DNA of 64,000 bases, taken from NCBI GenBank assembly GCA_001695595.3, contig MBPM02000053.1, positions 372,001-436,000 on the forward strand, in the 5' to 3' direction. Below, piece after piece: positions 46,384 to 57,452 of the stretch. A model generated the notes under the pieces. That model was not told where the DNA came from and made no database searches. It saw nothing but the letters and a program-made list of their open reading frames with translations. The position numbers and the translations under genes were made by a program. Origin of the DNA: Plasmopara viticola (lineage: Eukaryota; Oomycota; Peronosporomycetes; Peronosporales; Peronosporaceae). How positions within the stretch are numbered: the first letter of the stretch is position 1; each line of letters opens with the position of its first letter.

Positions 46384-48045
46384 CTAACACGCAGTGGGAA
46401 CGGGGCGCCCTTGTCGAAACACCTTCTTGCTCGACTTTTTGATCTGCACGCGCGGCATCGGCGAATTTGGCTTGGCCGCAGTGACACGATTTGTCGCTAA
46501 AGACACATGTACTGGCTCGACTGTCTTGACTACTGGCTCGACCCCTTTTTCCACAGGCTCGTCTTTGGGCTCGAGTTTGACTTCAGGGGCGCTGACATTT
46601 AAACTCATTGAGACCTCCTGCAGTAACGAAAGCGCAGCCACACTCGAACGACGGCGTTTACCGCCTTTGAAAACAGCACGACGCGGCCGTCGGACAGCAT
46701 TATGTGGAACAGTATCGTGATTGCCCGAGACTAACTTTTCTTCGTTCTCTTTTACCGCTAGAGCTGTAAACTTTTCTGGTGTAGCATTCGAAATTTTTGA
46801 TAAAACGGGTTTTGATTGAGATTGATCTGGCTCGAAAAGTACAACCAGCGGAATTTTCACTTCAGCGTCAGATTTTGATGTTTCCGGCTGAAATAGCACC
46901 ACACCAGGGCTTTTTTGCACTGCACGTGGAGCTGATTGGGTCGACTTTATTGAACTTTGTGCAATTACTTTTGACTTACCCAGTAAGGTAGAAGGTTCAT
47001 GTGCTGGCATTTTGGAAATGGTAGGTGCAGCAGAAGTTGGCCTAATTTGTTCGACTGGAACAACCGGACACGGCGGTGCTGCGGCCGAATCTTTAAGCTT
47101 CTTCGGAGGAGGTGGTGGTCGTGACTTGGGCTTGATAGGGGCTTTCGTTCGCTTTGTTATCAAATTGCTGCTGCTGTTAAGAGCGTCTGGTACAGGTTTA
47201 CGACCGTACGCTCCTTTAAGGCGACCACGCTGGTCTAAGGGATTGTCGAGCGGTCGACCCGGAAGCGAACTCCGGTTGTTATGATCCAAGCTACGATCAC
47301 ACGAGCTCGAGGCGAGATCCGATGGACAGTCACCTAGAGACGCAAGCGAAGCTCGCGATGGCGTAACAATTCGTTTGCATAAACAGGCCCCAGAGCATCC
47401 GTGTTGCTGTTCATGAGAGACCTTCTTCTTGCGAAGACTATTGTAGTGGTCAGTTTTAAGCAACAGATTAATTATCTTGTCCTTGCCTTCCTTTGTTGAC
47501 GTAGACTTGTCACAGTCAATACGAAGACGCTTGACGGGACCAACGTGCACGATAATATTGACACCGAGTAATCTGGAAGCTGCAACAAGTTCCGTGTGGC
47601 CACCCCACACTCCTGCTACACGAAGTCGTGCACAGTACTTAACGACTCCCTCTCCCCCCACAAACGGCTCGAAAAAGGCGCGTTCAAGGTCAATAAAATC
47701 GACTAATCGACGACGCAATTCTAGATGGCGGCGCTCATGGCCGTAAAGTTGATCACTTAGTGCCCGAAAAAGGCAATTACCGTCTTGACGAATTGACGTT
47801 ATCTCCCAGCCGAGACGGTGGTACTGGCGCTTATACTGATCATCACTCGCCCACTCAGCGTCTCGAAATGTGACGCTGCTGTCCACGACGAACGAATTGT
47901 CGTACGTAACACGTGGCGCATACGCTTTTGTTTTTAAGAATTGGCTGTGTTCAAGCTTTGCTGTGAGGCGCTGGTTGCCGCGACGAAACAGTGTTGTTCC
48001 ACGATTGCGGTGGCGCGCATGATGACGGAGCCACGCGAGGGACAT
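46384..48045 (-). CDS. OTU-domain cysteine protease (deubiquitinase), OTUD3-like
   Basis: 553 residues. The first ATG is at 48045; an in-frame upstream TTG was not used. A basic N-terminus precedes the OTU domain at about 75-205. Catalytic motif DGNC is at 88-91 with the nucleophile C91, followed by LFRALSDQLYG. WGGHTEL lies near 147-153 and the catalytic histidine is H200 in TDHYNSL. The long C-terminal region (about 345 residues) is rich in K, S and P, with a proline run (RPPPPPKK) and repeated VVLF(Q/E)P motifs, and is probably disordered. OTU proteases remove ubiquitin from target proteins. Family ubiquitin-chain preference cannot be read from the sequence. Only 217 bases separate it from the docking-type gene downstream. 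Confidence 0.88.
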   Translation of the reverse strand: MSLAWLRHHARHRNRGTTLFRRGNQRLTAKLEHSQFLKTKAYAPRVTYDNSFVVDSSVTFRDAEWASDDQYKRQYHRLGWEITSIRQDGNCLFRALSDQLYGHERRHLELRRRLVDFIDLERAFFEPFVGGEGVVKYCARLRVAGVWGGHTELVAASRLLGVNIIVHVGPVKRLRIDCDKSTSTKEGKDKIINLLLKTDHYNSLRKKKVSHEQQHGCSGACLCKRIVTPSRASLASLGDCPSDLASSSCDRSLDHNNRSSLPGRPLDNPLDQRGRLKGAYGRKPVPDALNSSSNLITKRTKAPIKPKSRPPPPPKKLKDSAAAPPCPVVPVEQIRPTSAAPTISKMPAHEPSTLLGKSKVIAQSSIKSTQSAPRAVQKSPGVVLFQPETSKSDAEVKIPLVVLFEPDQSQSKPVLSKISNATPEKFTALAVKENEEKLVSGNHDTVPHNAVRRPRRAVFKGGKRRRSSVAALSLLQEVSMSLNVSAPEVKLEPKDEPVEKGVEPVVKTVEPVHVSLATNRVTAAKPNSPMPRVQIKKSSKKVFRQGRPVPTAC

Positions 48046-48109
48046 AGTGGTAGTCGCTTTATGTTGCAAAGTACACTGGTCACAAGTGCTGAACGCAAGT
48101 CGAGTGTAA

Positions 48110-48510
48110 ATGAGCGTGGCAGTCGAGAAATGCTTTACGAGCGTAAAAGGTTTGGAGTTGTCAGATCCTACTGTTGAGGAAAGACTTGACGACGGATCTA
48201 GTACAACAACGACCTGTACAATGACTGAATATTGCGAGATAAGTGATGCAAGCTCAGAATGTTTCTTTATTTTTCAACAAAGATTTGCCCATGTTTGGTT
48301 GACGTTTCAAACATAGATGTGATTAAGCCTGGACATACTGAAGCCGATAGATGTACAGTCCTTTGGAAAAAAGTCGTGCATGTACTGCAAAGTTTATCGC
48401 CCTCGACGGCACCGGCCATCAGCCAGATTATGGATAAAGTAATGCTGTGGAATCCGGATCTTAAGGTTGCAAGTCGTTCATCAGTATCTTATCTGAACTC
48501 TTTATCTTAG
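48110..48510 (+). CDS. Possible small gene divergent from the OTU gene, unrecognised
   Basis: Two overlapping plus-strand frames (48110-48316 and 48259-48510) begin about 65 bases upstream of the OTU start on the opposite strand. The second ends in a protein-like stretch (QSLSPSTAPAISQIMDKVML). They are in different frames. Either an unseen intron or a frameshift joins them, or neither is real. No domain recognised. Confidence 0.25.
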
Positions 48511-50730
48511 TCCTACAATTGCACGGTAGGGCCGTCACAAATCACTTTAACGATATAACGACATTACTTTCTGTACTGCATTCGTGACAAATGTACGGTA
48601 ACCCTTTTCCTTTAACTACTCAAGAGCCCGCCAGTTCAAAGCACTAAAATCACTGCCACTTTAGACAGCGCCTTTATATGACCGCATTTGTTATTTTTGG
48701 CATACGCCTTTACGTTAGTAGCACGAAGACTTCAGGACGACGCCTGTAAAATGCCGACACAGGTCCGTTTGTCGCCGAGTTGATCCTTAGGTGATTACTG
48801 CGACTCAAGTTCCCGCGAATTCTCGTGAAAATCAGAATTCGAACACCAACACCACGAGAACCACAATCAGACTATAAGCGTTTGATGAGAAAGGTTAAGT
48901 CTTGCATACAATGTGGCGGTGAAGTTAAGAGAGGAAGTTGCAAGTGCAAGCACCCGAAGTAAGATTTTACGGGCAGTGGAGAAACGAAAATGTGACGGCA
49001 ATTGTGGTTAACAATACAGCTTGTAGGACCGTACGTGTCACGGATTTCGGGGGCGCATGACAACAGTCCAGCTGGACAGCTATACAATACGCCTTTGGAT
49101 ATTGGATGAAGGGCGAGCAGCGCAACTGACGATTTGAAAATGCTTGAGTATATAAGAGGCTTGGATTGAATGACATTGTCTCTCTTTCGCACTCAATTTT
49201 CATAGCACGAGCGGAACTAAAAATTCGAAGGCACAAAGTGCGGATAGGTGCATAAAGATTAATTGCAAGTTCGTCATTCAATTAGAAAATAGACCTCGGC
49301 TTCATCAATTCGTCTACCCAAGACCTTAAAGCCCACCCCTGACTGAAACCTTCGTGAGATAAATGGCCGATCTGTGGCCACCTATGAGCATCTCACATCA
49401 GCGATCTCTGATCTTCTACTTGTCCTTCAAACCCAAGCGACAATTGCAGGCTGACTACCTACTTTCGTACATTTTTGCTGAGGATTTGCTTAAAAGCATA
49501 TACGCGAGCTCCCCGATGTCGGTCGCATCGTCCGCTGTCATGTGCTAGCGGCTGTGCTGTACTTTGTCACAACCTTGCTCGCTAAAAATCGCACAAAAAG
49601 CCCTACTTCCGATTTTATTTTTTGTCTTACCGTCCTTTTTTTGGATCAGTCGTCTCGCCCGTTGTCGATCCAAGCTAATGCTTGACTTCTCGAGAGCCAA
49701 TACTGCATCCCGCGCCAGACAACGTGGTCGAGCACAGCGTGCCGACCGTCTCACGATAAGGTATATGGTGCATGACGACAAGGTCAATTGCATCAGGCGC
49801 TGCCGTCCGTTGCGAGAAGGTAAACACATGCCGCAGTGCCAGTGCCACAAAATTTCCTCCAATGTAAGTGCCTGAAAACTGACCGATCGCCCATGCTCTT
49901 TACACTAAACCATTTTTGCTTCTTTGCGTAGCTCGTTCACGCAGTAAGTGATCGAACCACGCGTAGTACAAGCACAATCTGACTTTGTTCGACTGAAGTC
50001 ATGGTGGTCTTGTTGATTGACTCATAGTAGATTGTAAACCCAGTGTCGTAAGTGTGGGTACTAATTACAAACATAAAATTTATTGATCGCGCTATATAAA
50101 TCAGGATACATAAAGTAGGCTTAGGGGTAACAGCACAAAGCTGCAAATTCGTAAACACGTACACTTACTCGAACAGTCTTGTGCTAGTGGTAAATCACTT
50201 ACGAAAGGTGTGACCTGCAGGTACGTCTCTCCGATGCGCGCAAAGGCGGTATTTGTCTGTATTATGGCCATTCCACAATTTAGCATACTTTGTAGGCTGC
50301 ACGTTCACTGTTTCCAGGTGTTGACTTAGGTGTCTATCGGCACTAGAGATGTAACACACGCGTATCCACAACATTCTCCGTTGCACTTGAAACTTGCGGT
50401 GAGTGCTGCTAAAGTACTTTCGATCAAGACGTCCCCTCGAGGGGACAAAACTTAGCGCTAGATGTGACACAATACCGCACTATGGGCCAAGTTATCGCTT
50501 TGAGCTGACGCCATCGAGAGAAGGCGGAACCGTCCTTGCTCAATCCCGACGGGGACTGACAGGACAAGTGCAACATTTTCGCTTGTTGAAGCTCGCAGCA
50601 GGATTTTTTCGCACAAAAAAGAAGGAGCTGCGAATTGAAATTTTCGCACTTGTCACTGACGTCGACTAGCTCAATCTTATTATAAGCTGAACTGTAGAGC
50701 ATTACTTGCGCAAGAATGCGTTCTAACAAA
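48511..50730. other. Intergenic DNA, no gene recognised
   Basis: Short frames on both strands. At 49700-49870 the minus strand reads GQFSGTYIGGNFVALALRHV in one frame ending at a stop, which faintly recalls a membrane-protein segment but has no supporting context. Confidence 0.35.
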
Positions 50731-50795
50731 TGATGTGTTGCTTAACAACATGTACGGGTCATGTTGTACATAGCATAAGGTTTAGTAGATGTCAT
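50731..50795. repeat. Short dispersed repeat (possible LTR edge), copy 1
   Basis: TGATGTGTTGCTTAACAACA followed by TCATGTTGTACATAGC resembles 59730-59795 (CGCTTAACAACACG, GCATGTTGTATAGCG). It starts with TG and contains a TGTTG/CAACA palindrome, as some LTR ends do. The class is uncertain. Confidence 0.4.
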
Positions 50796-50834
50796 TCTTC
50801 AAATCCAGATGAGGAGGTAAGATATCCACACACG

Positions 50835-51441
50835 GCGCTTATACGCCTAGCGGGACAAGCCCCACCCAGTAACCGAGCACTCTACCGAATGGACGGATGG
50901 ATCCTCACAGTTGTACGTCGGCACAAACGCCTGCACCGTCTCCTGATACCGATATTTGAAAAACTACAATTCCGTGTGGCTTACCAGTTGCTCCCTGTAC
51001 ATGGTTCTTACAGAGCACCAATCCCGAGATCGTCTGTTGTGTGCGCGATGGTTGTACGGCAGTGGGAACGCTTCGTTACTTGTTTTTTGATTGTAAGCTT
51101 GCCCGTCGGCTATGGTCGCTGTTGCAACCCGCGTGGATGTGCTTCTTCGAGACGCATCTAGCATGGAGAGGTATCGCGACCGCCAAACTCCCAAGTGCAC
51201 CCCGACTGGGTAGAACACAAGACTGTGGTGTATGACATGTGGGGTGTACTGTGTGCAGTGACGCTGCATTTCATATAACCGATCGCAATCGTTGTCACTG
51301 CAATCGCCGCCTACCCACACCAGCAGTCATAGCGTTTACGGTGATTCTCTCGACGTTCGGTGCACACGTGCGCTACTGCCGCCGGAGGGTCCATACAAGC
51401 GAAGATGAAGTCGACTTACTTATAGCAGCGGTAAATTAAAT
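50835..51441 (+). pseudogene. LINE (non-LTR retrotransposon) reverse-transcriptase C-terminal remnant
   Basis: Frame-shifted plus-strand pieces follow the oomycete LINE RT 3' region: LHRLLIPIFEKLQFRVAYQL then LPV; a zinc-binding segment with CARDGCTAVGTLRYLFFDCK and LARRLW; and a final block with VTLHFI..DRNRC, FTVILSTFGAHVRY and a helical end. Stops and shifts prevent any product. The upstream RT and endonuclease parts are absent, consistent with 5' truncation. Confidence 0.7.
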
Positions 51442-54400
51442 AAAGAGTGCACGCATCATGGGATCGTTTATGGAAGATCATGGTACACTGTTTGTGGTCC
51501 GCAACAAGCGTGTAATATGACAAAGACGCGTGGAACATGAAAAAACAGAAGCTTCGTTGCTCGCACTACCGCATACTACCGCCCCTTATTTAAACTCACA
51601 AACCAGGACCGTCACGACAATTCAAAATATCTCTAAGTTGTAGGCATGTATATTTAAGTATTTAGATAGTGCATTCGGAGTAGTCACTTGTCTAATTGCA
51701 CTTGTCTAATTGTCATAATAAGGACACTTTCAACTTATACGCCTAACGGTATGCTATGGGTTTGGTTAGTAATGCCACAAGAGCTTAGTATCTTCTTACT
51801 GTTCGGCCACACAATTGTTCCGACCTTTTTTTTGCTCAAGATCTACTCGACAATAAATTTATCTATTGTCATTCTGAAAAAGACAAGTCTTATCTGGAAG
51901 CTTATCTAGGTCGCCTTAGGCAACTCTTTTCAGATCACGAGAATCGAAACACTTTATTGCAACATCGACAAATATGAACTTTGCATTATAGTCCTCGAAA
52001 CCTTAACAAGCAGCCATAAAAACCCAGAAAATGGAATTCTTTCTGATTGGCCAAAGCCTACGCTTGCATTCGAGGAAGTTGATGTATGGTCTTCACCAGA
52101 ACTTGAAGAAGTAGCTGGGGTATGCTGCTACAAGACGCCAACTCTCGACGCAAAAGACTGCTAACGGCAAGTTTTACCCACCCCCTATAGACTTGAATGC
52201 ATCGTACATAGTTGGGATGAGTTATTAATATACGATAAAACCAATTGCTTGTTACGATGACCAGACGTGACACAAAGAAGGCTGCACCTACACCAAAGGA
52301 AGCGCCTACCGCAAAGACTGCGGTTTCCTTTGTAGGTGGCGAGCCAGAATGCTCGTCACAGGGCCGACCAGGAAGAAAAGCTGTGGAAGAGCCTTTCAAT
52401 TTTAAATTAGCCTCAAGAGATACCTATCGTCTCGTTAGACCGGTGGTCCGCAGATACCTCTGCCTTTTGACAAATTTTTAGATAATCCGTGCCGCAAGAG
52501 CTTTGGCAAGCTCTCGTCTGGTATTTCGTTAAGTACCCTCGGTACATCATTTGGATGAAAATTTAGCCAAATGTACAGCCGCAAAGGGATATAAGGCGCT
52601 CCTAGTCGGGCGCCGATGCAAGTCGCCATTCTGTGATGGATCACAACAATTGGTTCGTTAAGTTAGACAAAGACCTTCTGGATAAGTGTTACCTCGTCGA
52701 CGCAGTCCATGGTGTCGATCAATTTACTCATTAATTTGTGCGCTGTATGAGGCAAAGTCATTATTCGTGTTTTGCACTAGAAACTTAGCTTAAAAAGCCT
52801 CATTGTTTTAGAGTACTTTACGGCAGCTATTGCGAGCTTTAAGTTTCGCAGCAAATCTCGCTTAGGATTTTTTCTCGGCTTCGTAAGAAATTTCTAGATA
52901 TGGGTAGCTGCGCATGGTCCGAGGATTTCTCGAGCACCTTTTGAAGCTGTTACCACTACGAGTGCTCATTTAGAAGTCGGAGAGCTTTTAGGGTGCTATA
53001 ATCATAAGTCAATTTCATTTAACAAGCTCCTATACTTTTAAGAGATTCGATTACAGTTTTGCTAAATTGATGGGTCGGAGACAATTCACCTCCGAGACGT
53101 CTTGGCTTTGTAAATTTGTCAAGCCAGATGTTTGAGAGTGTAAGTTCCGAGCACATGTATATAATAACTCCGACGTGCGGCCAGAACACAGCGACTTACT
53201 CACAAAGTGCATGTTGATTCGAAATCGAAATCACAACGGCCCTCGGGCAATCTTGCCGAAACCAGTCGATTGGATCCCACAAGCTCTGTGAAGCGAGCTT
53301 TCTGCGATACTTTACAAGATGCTGTTAGCGCTCGCCTCTACGTTAAGGTGGACTTTGCAAGGAAGAGACAAGTCAGCAAAGGTCAAAATGTCAGCTCATG
53401 GCTTTGCCTTGCGCCTACTTTTCAGGAGAGAGCAGCTCTTGCGTGACCGGATGTGCGCGTTGAGATTGGTCCTGGGTTCAACCCAGGCAGTCAGGCTGCG
53501 CAGTTCGGGGCGAATACACTTATTTCAGGCCTTTTAGGAGAAGATGGAGCGCAGCATATGCGCTTCAAAGTCAGCTCAATCGCCGCGTGTCTCAATTCGG
53601 GGTATCCAAACTGCGTCGAAAGGTCGCTTCCATTTTTTGAATATGTAAATGTAGTCTCGGCCGGTTGCTCAAAGCACACAACCTTATATGTTCTAGAATT
53701 TCTAGCATATGTACTAAATTAGTTCACCACCGTAGAGTTACCCATTATTGTCTTAACTAGCGCAAGGACAGCTTTTTGGGTGCATCTTAGGTCCCAAATA
53801 TGACTGAAAGTCGTAAGGATTGTGATACCGCCCAAGACGTGCATCAACATTTTATCAGAAGTTAGTGGTGTAGGCCTATGCGTGTCCCCTTACCAACATT
53901 TTTCGAATTTCACCTCCTAAGCTTATTTGTAAGCTTTTTGGTTTGTTTTAGCGTATACAAGTGCATCCTTTGTTCTGATCATTAAATTCAGATGACTTTT
54001 CGTGAGCTCAGATAGTTTTTTTGGTACATTTGAGAGGAGAATAATTCGTCTCCTCTTTTTTCACTTTTCTCGGAATCATAGGTGCTAAATCTCTTTTTGC
54101 TGTTTACTTTACCCTCCAGAGAACGCTACATTCCTCACATTCACATTCACACACACAATCACACGCTCTCATACAGTTGCTCTCTCCTACGATCACTCGT
54201 TTGCTTTTAAGACCATGAACATGTTACCATCTTCAACCGCAATGACCTATGCAATGATTGAACAGGCCAACACCACGTTTCCATTGCAAGCACGAGCTTC
54301 GGATATAAAATTGTTGTTAAGAGAATTGAAAAGATAAAGCTGGAGCAGTCACACAACTTTGTCTGTAGTGTCCACGGTCCGGCGTATGGGTGCCAAAGCA

Positions 54401-54934
54401 GACTGATTCGACCAATCCAGCAACGCGTCGTACTTCCAGCAGCAAGACGAATTGTCCATTCTTGGCCGTTCTGCGGAGAGTGCAGACAGAGTTGAGCTCG
54501 TTTCGGCAAGTTAAGGTAAAAGACGCAATAACAGTGAAACGTTTGATGCTCTTACCGTGATTCAGATATTTGTCAGCACTATGCTCTACACTTCCCCTCG
54601 CGCAACTCTATACCCTTAAGATAAAAAATGAACGTTTGAGCAGTCTTCAAGAGTTGACAATATTCGAGTTTTAGCCAATCAGTAGTTTATTTAATTAGCC
54701 AATCACAAAAATGATTGAATAACGCTGCTCTAGTTTTTAATGTGGCAATGTTGACTCCCCAAAAGCCTATGGTATTTATTACAATATCGTTTAGCTTCCT
54801 AGCCAATCAATATTGAAATTCTAATTTCCGATAAGTCACTAAGCTAAATTCCTACACTGACGCCTCAAACGTAAAGACCACCCATTGCTCTACAAACTCG
54901 TCACTTTGGACCACAACGATTGGGTGGATCAATT
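51442..54934. other. Intergenic DNA, no gene recognised
   Basis: Includes a 73-codon basic frame at 52257-52481 (MTRRDTKKAAPTPKEAP) and frames at 53207-53722 of higher GC that look mildly coding-like but match nothing known to me. A CACA-rich low-complexity stretch lies at about 54130-54170. Confidence 0.35.
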
Positions 54935-55942
54935 ATGGTCAAGAAGTGCAGTGGACCGCGCAATGATCGCACTGTAAGTGCACTGGTTCGTGCAGAGGAC
55001 GCTGCCGAGGAGGAAATTCTAGAGACGCCAGCGCTGAGCTCCTACGGCGCCGTGGTAGACGACCATAGCAACAAAGAGAGTGAAGACGAGGACAACGAGG
55101 ATGAAATTGAGCGCCGCCTAGTTGCCGAGGCCCAAGCTGAAGCTGAAAATGCGAAGCATGACAGCAGCGGAGTGTACAAAACCGAGGCACTATTAGCGCT
55201 CGTGAAGGACTGGGATGCTAAATCGCTGCCGTGGGTGGAGACATTGGAAACATGTGTCGTTCCACTGGAGTTAGAGAGCGTTCACGACGATTTAAAGCGT
55301 GAAGTTGCTCTTTATAATAACACGCTGTCTACTGTACGCTTGGCCAAGGAGCGGCTAAAGAAGGAAGGAGTAGCGTACAAGAGGCCGGACGACTACTTTG
55401 CAGAGATGCTTAAAAGCGACGCGCACATGGCAAAAGTTAAGGATAAACTTATATATGAGCAAAAGAAAATCACGGCCGTGGAAGAGCGAAAAAAGTCACA
55501 AGCGCATCGCAAGGTGGCGAAGGAGGTTCAAGCCGAAAAGATTAAGGAGCGCAACCAACAGAAGAAGGACACACTTGAAGCCGTGAAGCAGTGGAAAAAA
55601 CGCAAAGGAAATGACAAGCGGGGGGGATTGAAAGACGATGAGGACATGGAGTTGGATTCGATTGTCAGTGGAAAACGGAAGCTTGAAAATGGTGACCGTG
55701 ACGATAGGAGTAAGAAGCCTCGGGTGAACAGAGCACGTGAGGCCAAGAATGCAAAGTTTGGCTTTGGTGGCAAGCGTCGTCATGCCAAAAGCAACTCAAA
55801 GGAAAGCACCAACGATTTGTCGTCGTTTCCAGGTGCTCGTAAATTCAAACAGAAGAGTAGAGTTACAGCCAAAGGCAGCCAGCGTGCTGGTAAAGCCCAG
55901 CGAGCGAACCAACGCAACAAGAGTCGGGGCTCGCGGAAGTAG
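54935..55942 (+). CDS. EBP2: EBP2, rRNA-processing protein of the 60S ribosome pathway
   Basis: Intronless, 335 residues from the ATG at 54935 (MVKKCSGPRNDR); an in-frame TTG 15 bases upstream is not the likely start. An acidic N-terminal region (about 45-75) is followed by the conserved EBP2 core: DDLKREVALYN at about 118-128, KRPDDYFAEMLKSDAHM at 149-165 and a long basic helix with KITAVEERKKSQAHRKVAKE. The C-terminus is lysine and arginine rich, includes FGFGGKRRHAK and a GARKFK segment, and should carry nucleolar localisation. EBP2 acts in the nucleolus in pre-60S assembly and 27S pre-rRNA processing. A T-rich tract follows the stop. CSTF2 lies convergent with 69 bases between the stops. 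Confidence 0.93.
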   Translation: MVKKCSGPRNDRTVSALVRAEDAAEEEILETPALSSYGAVVDDHSNKESEDEDNEDEIERRLVAEAQAEAENAKHDSSGVYKTEALLALVKDWDAKSLPWVETLETCVVPLELESVHDDLKREVALYNNTLSTVRLAKERLKKEGVAYKRPDDYFAEMLKSDAHMAKVKDKLIYEQKKITAVEERKKSQAHRKVAKEVQAEKIKERNQQKKDTLEAVKQWKKRKGNDKRGGLKDDEDMELDSIVSGKRKLENGDRDDRSKKPRVNRAREAKNAKFGFGGKRRHAKSNSKESTNDLSSFPGARKFKQKSRVTAKGSQRAGKAQRANQRNKSRGSRK

Positions 55943-56011
55943 ACAATGACAACTGAGCTTTTTATTTTTTTAATTGATTGGGTAATCTTACACTAAATAT
56001 TGCCGCTAACA

Positions 56012-57452
56012 TTAAAACGGAATATTGTTCTGCTGCATAAAAGCCAGCAACATTTGCCGCTCATTCGGTGGTAGCATGTCGAGTTTTTCCGGAGTCATGT
56101 CTTTTGCAAGCTCCGTAATAGCATCAAACTGTCCAGGTAGTGCTGCATCAGTCGGCTTAACGCGCTTAGATATGTCGTTGTCTCCAGGCGTCGGCATGAG
56201 ACCCTGCTGTTCACCTGGATATGGCCTCTTTGCCAAACGTGGGTCTCGTCCTACGCGACGCGGGTCCCGATTTGCATAGGCCACATTACTAGTGGGAGGG
56301 CCACTCAATTGGGGAACATTCGTCGGTGCAGGCATCAAGCCTAACTGGGGTTGAGCGTGCATAGGGCTAGAAGAAGGGATACCCACTCCTGGTCTATTAT
56401 TCATAGCGACACTTGAGCCCTGAGTTGCTAATGGCCCAGGCCGTGCGCTCCAGCGCGTACCACCAGCCTTGGCAGGCGCAGGATGAGAAGCCATTAAAGC
56501 GGGTTGAACACCAGGTGGTGCAACTCCTAGGATTCCAGGTCCTGGTCCCATAGGCCCACTCATTGGTGGACGTGGTGGAGGCAACATTCTCCCAGGTGTC
56601 GGTAGTGGTTGATGCATCATAAGAGGAGCCAGTAGTACTGGCTGTGTCTCTGTAGACGATGGAATCGGGATCTGCAGCGTCTTGAAGCTCTGTACGATGG
56701 CGTGAGTCAGCGCTGGATTTGCCATTAAAATGCTCTTCGTCACCTCCGGTTTCTGTCTTGCGTGTTCCTTTAATTGCAGCAACATGTCGTAGAGCTTGAC
56801 TGGACCTAACCGTGCTATAGCCGACTCCATAGCATGTATGGCCATTTCCCCTGTCACCATCGTTGGCGGTCCTCCTTCCGCTCCACCATCTCTAAGACTG
56901 CCATTATTAGCACCTACACGATTGGTTTGGCTCCCATTCTCATGCCGTTTCCGATCTACAATGCTTGATTTATCACCGCCGTCTGCAAAGTCCACGCGAA
57001 GGTTTCGCCCATTAATATCGTATCCATTTAGGTTACGCATGGCACTAAGCGCTGTCGCTCCATCCGCATACTCGCAAAATCCGTATCCTTTTGGTTTGCC
57101 GGTCTCTCGGTCCGTCACAAGGCTGTAAACGTATCCATATAGTCAACTTATGGCCCTCGTGCACATCTTTTCTCACCATGTTAGTGACGTTTCGAAATCC
57201 AACGCACCGAAAATTGATGACTGAACCAGCCTCAGAGAAGATTTCCTTGAGCATTTCCTCGGTCACATCGTAGGGAATATTTCCAACTGGTAATTGTTAA
57301 AATCGGCATCAAACGCATTAAAGTTAAATGTCAGAGGGAACATTGTAGTGTGAGAAAGGCTTAGAAGTTGAGTGCAGAAGAAGATGCGAGTTTTTATACA
57401 GACCGAAAACACTACGCTCCTTAGCTGAACTCGCCCGCGACTTATTATTCAT
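56012..57452 (-). CDS. CSTF2: CstF-64, cleavage stimulation factor subunit 2 (three exons)
   Basis: Best model: exons 57452-57404, 57286-57208 and 57122-56012 on the minus strand, giving 412 residues. Introns of 117 and 85 bases have GT...AG ends, and the spliced length is a multiple of three. The RRM is interrupted by both introns: RNP2 VFVGNI at 15-20 and RNP1 KGYGFCEY at 54-61. The CSTF2 hinge lies at about 132-194 (AMESAIARLGPVKLYDMLLQ). A long P/G/M-rich linker follows. The C-terminal Pcf11-binding helix bundle is at about 375-412 (MTPEKLDMLPPNERQMLLAF). The protein binds GU-rich sequence downstream of poly(A) sites in the nucleus and helps 3'-end cleavage. MNNKSR is the only ATG in frame with exon 1. 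Confidence 0.93.

Noticed and set aside
49545..49870. Membrane-transporter-like segment (GTYIGGNFVALA) on the minus strand
   Set aside because: Only about 25 residues look suggestive, flanking frames close quickly, and no further membrane segments follow.
53455..53500. tRNA-like string near GGTTCAACCCAGG
   Set aside because: It is a short local palindrome only. No acceptor stem, D-arm or anticodon arm can be built around it.
53207..53722. Possible gene in a locally GC-richer stretch
   Set aside because: Three overlapping frames of 70-90 codons with no domain. Splicing could not be made to give one convincing product.
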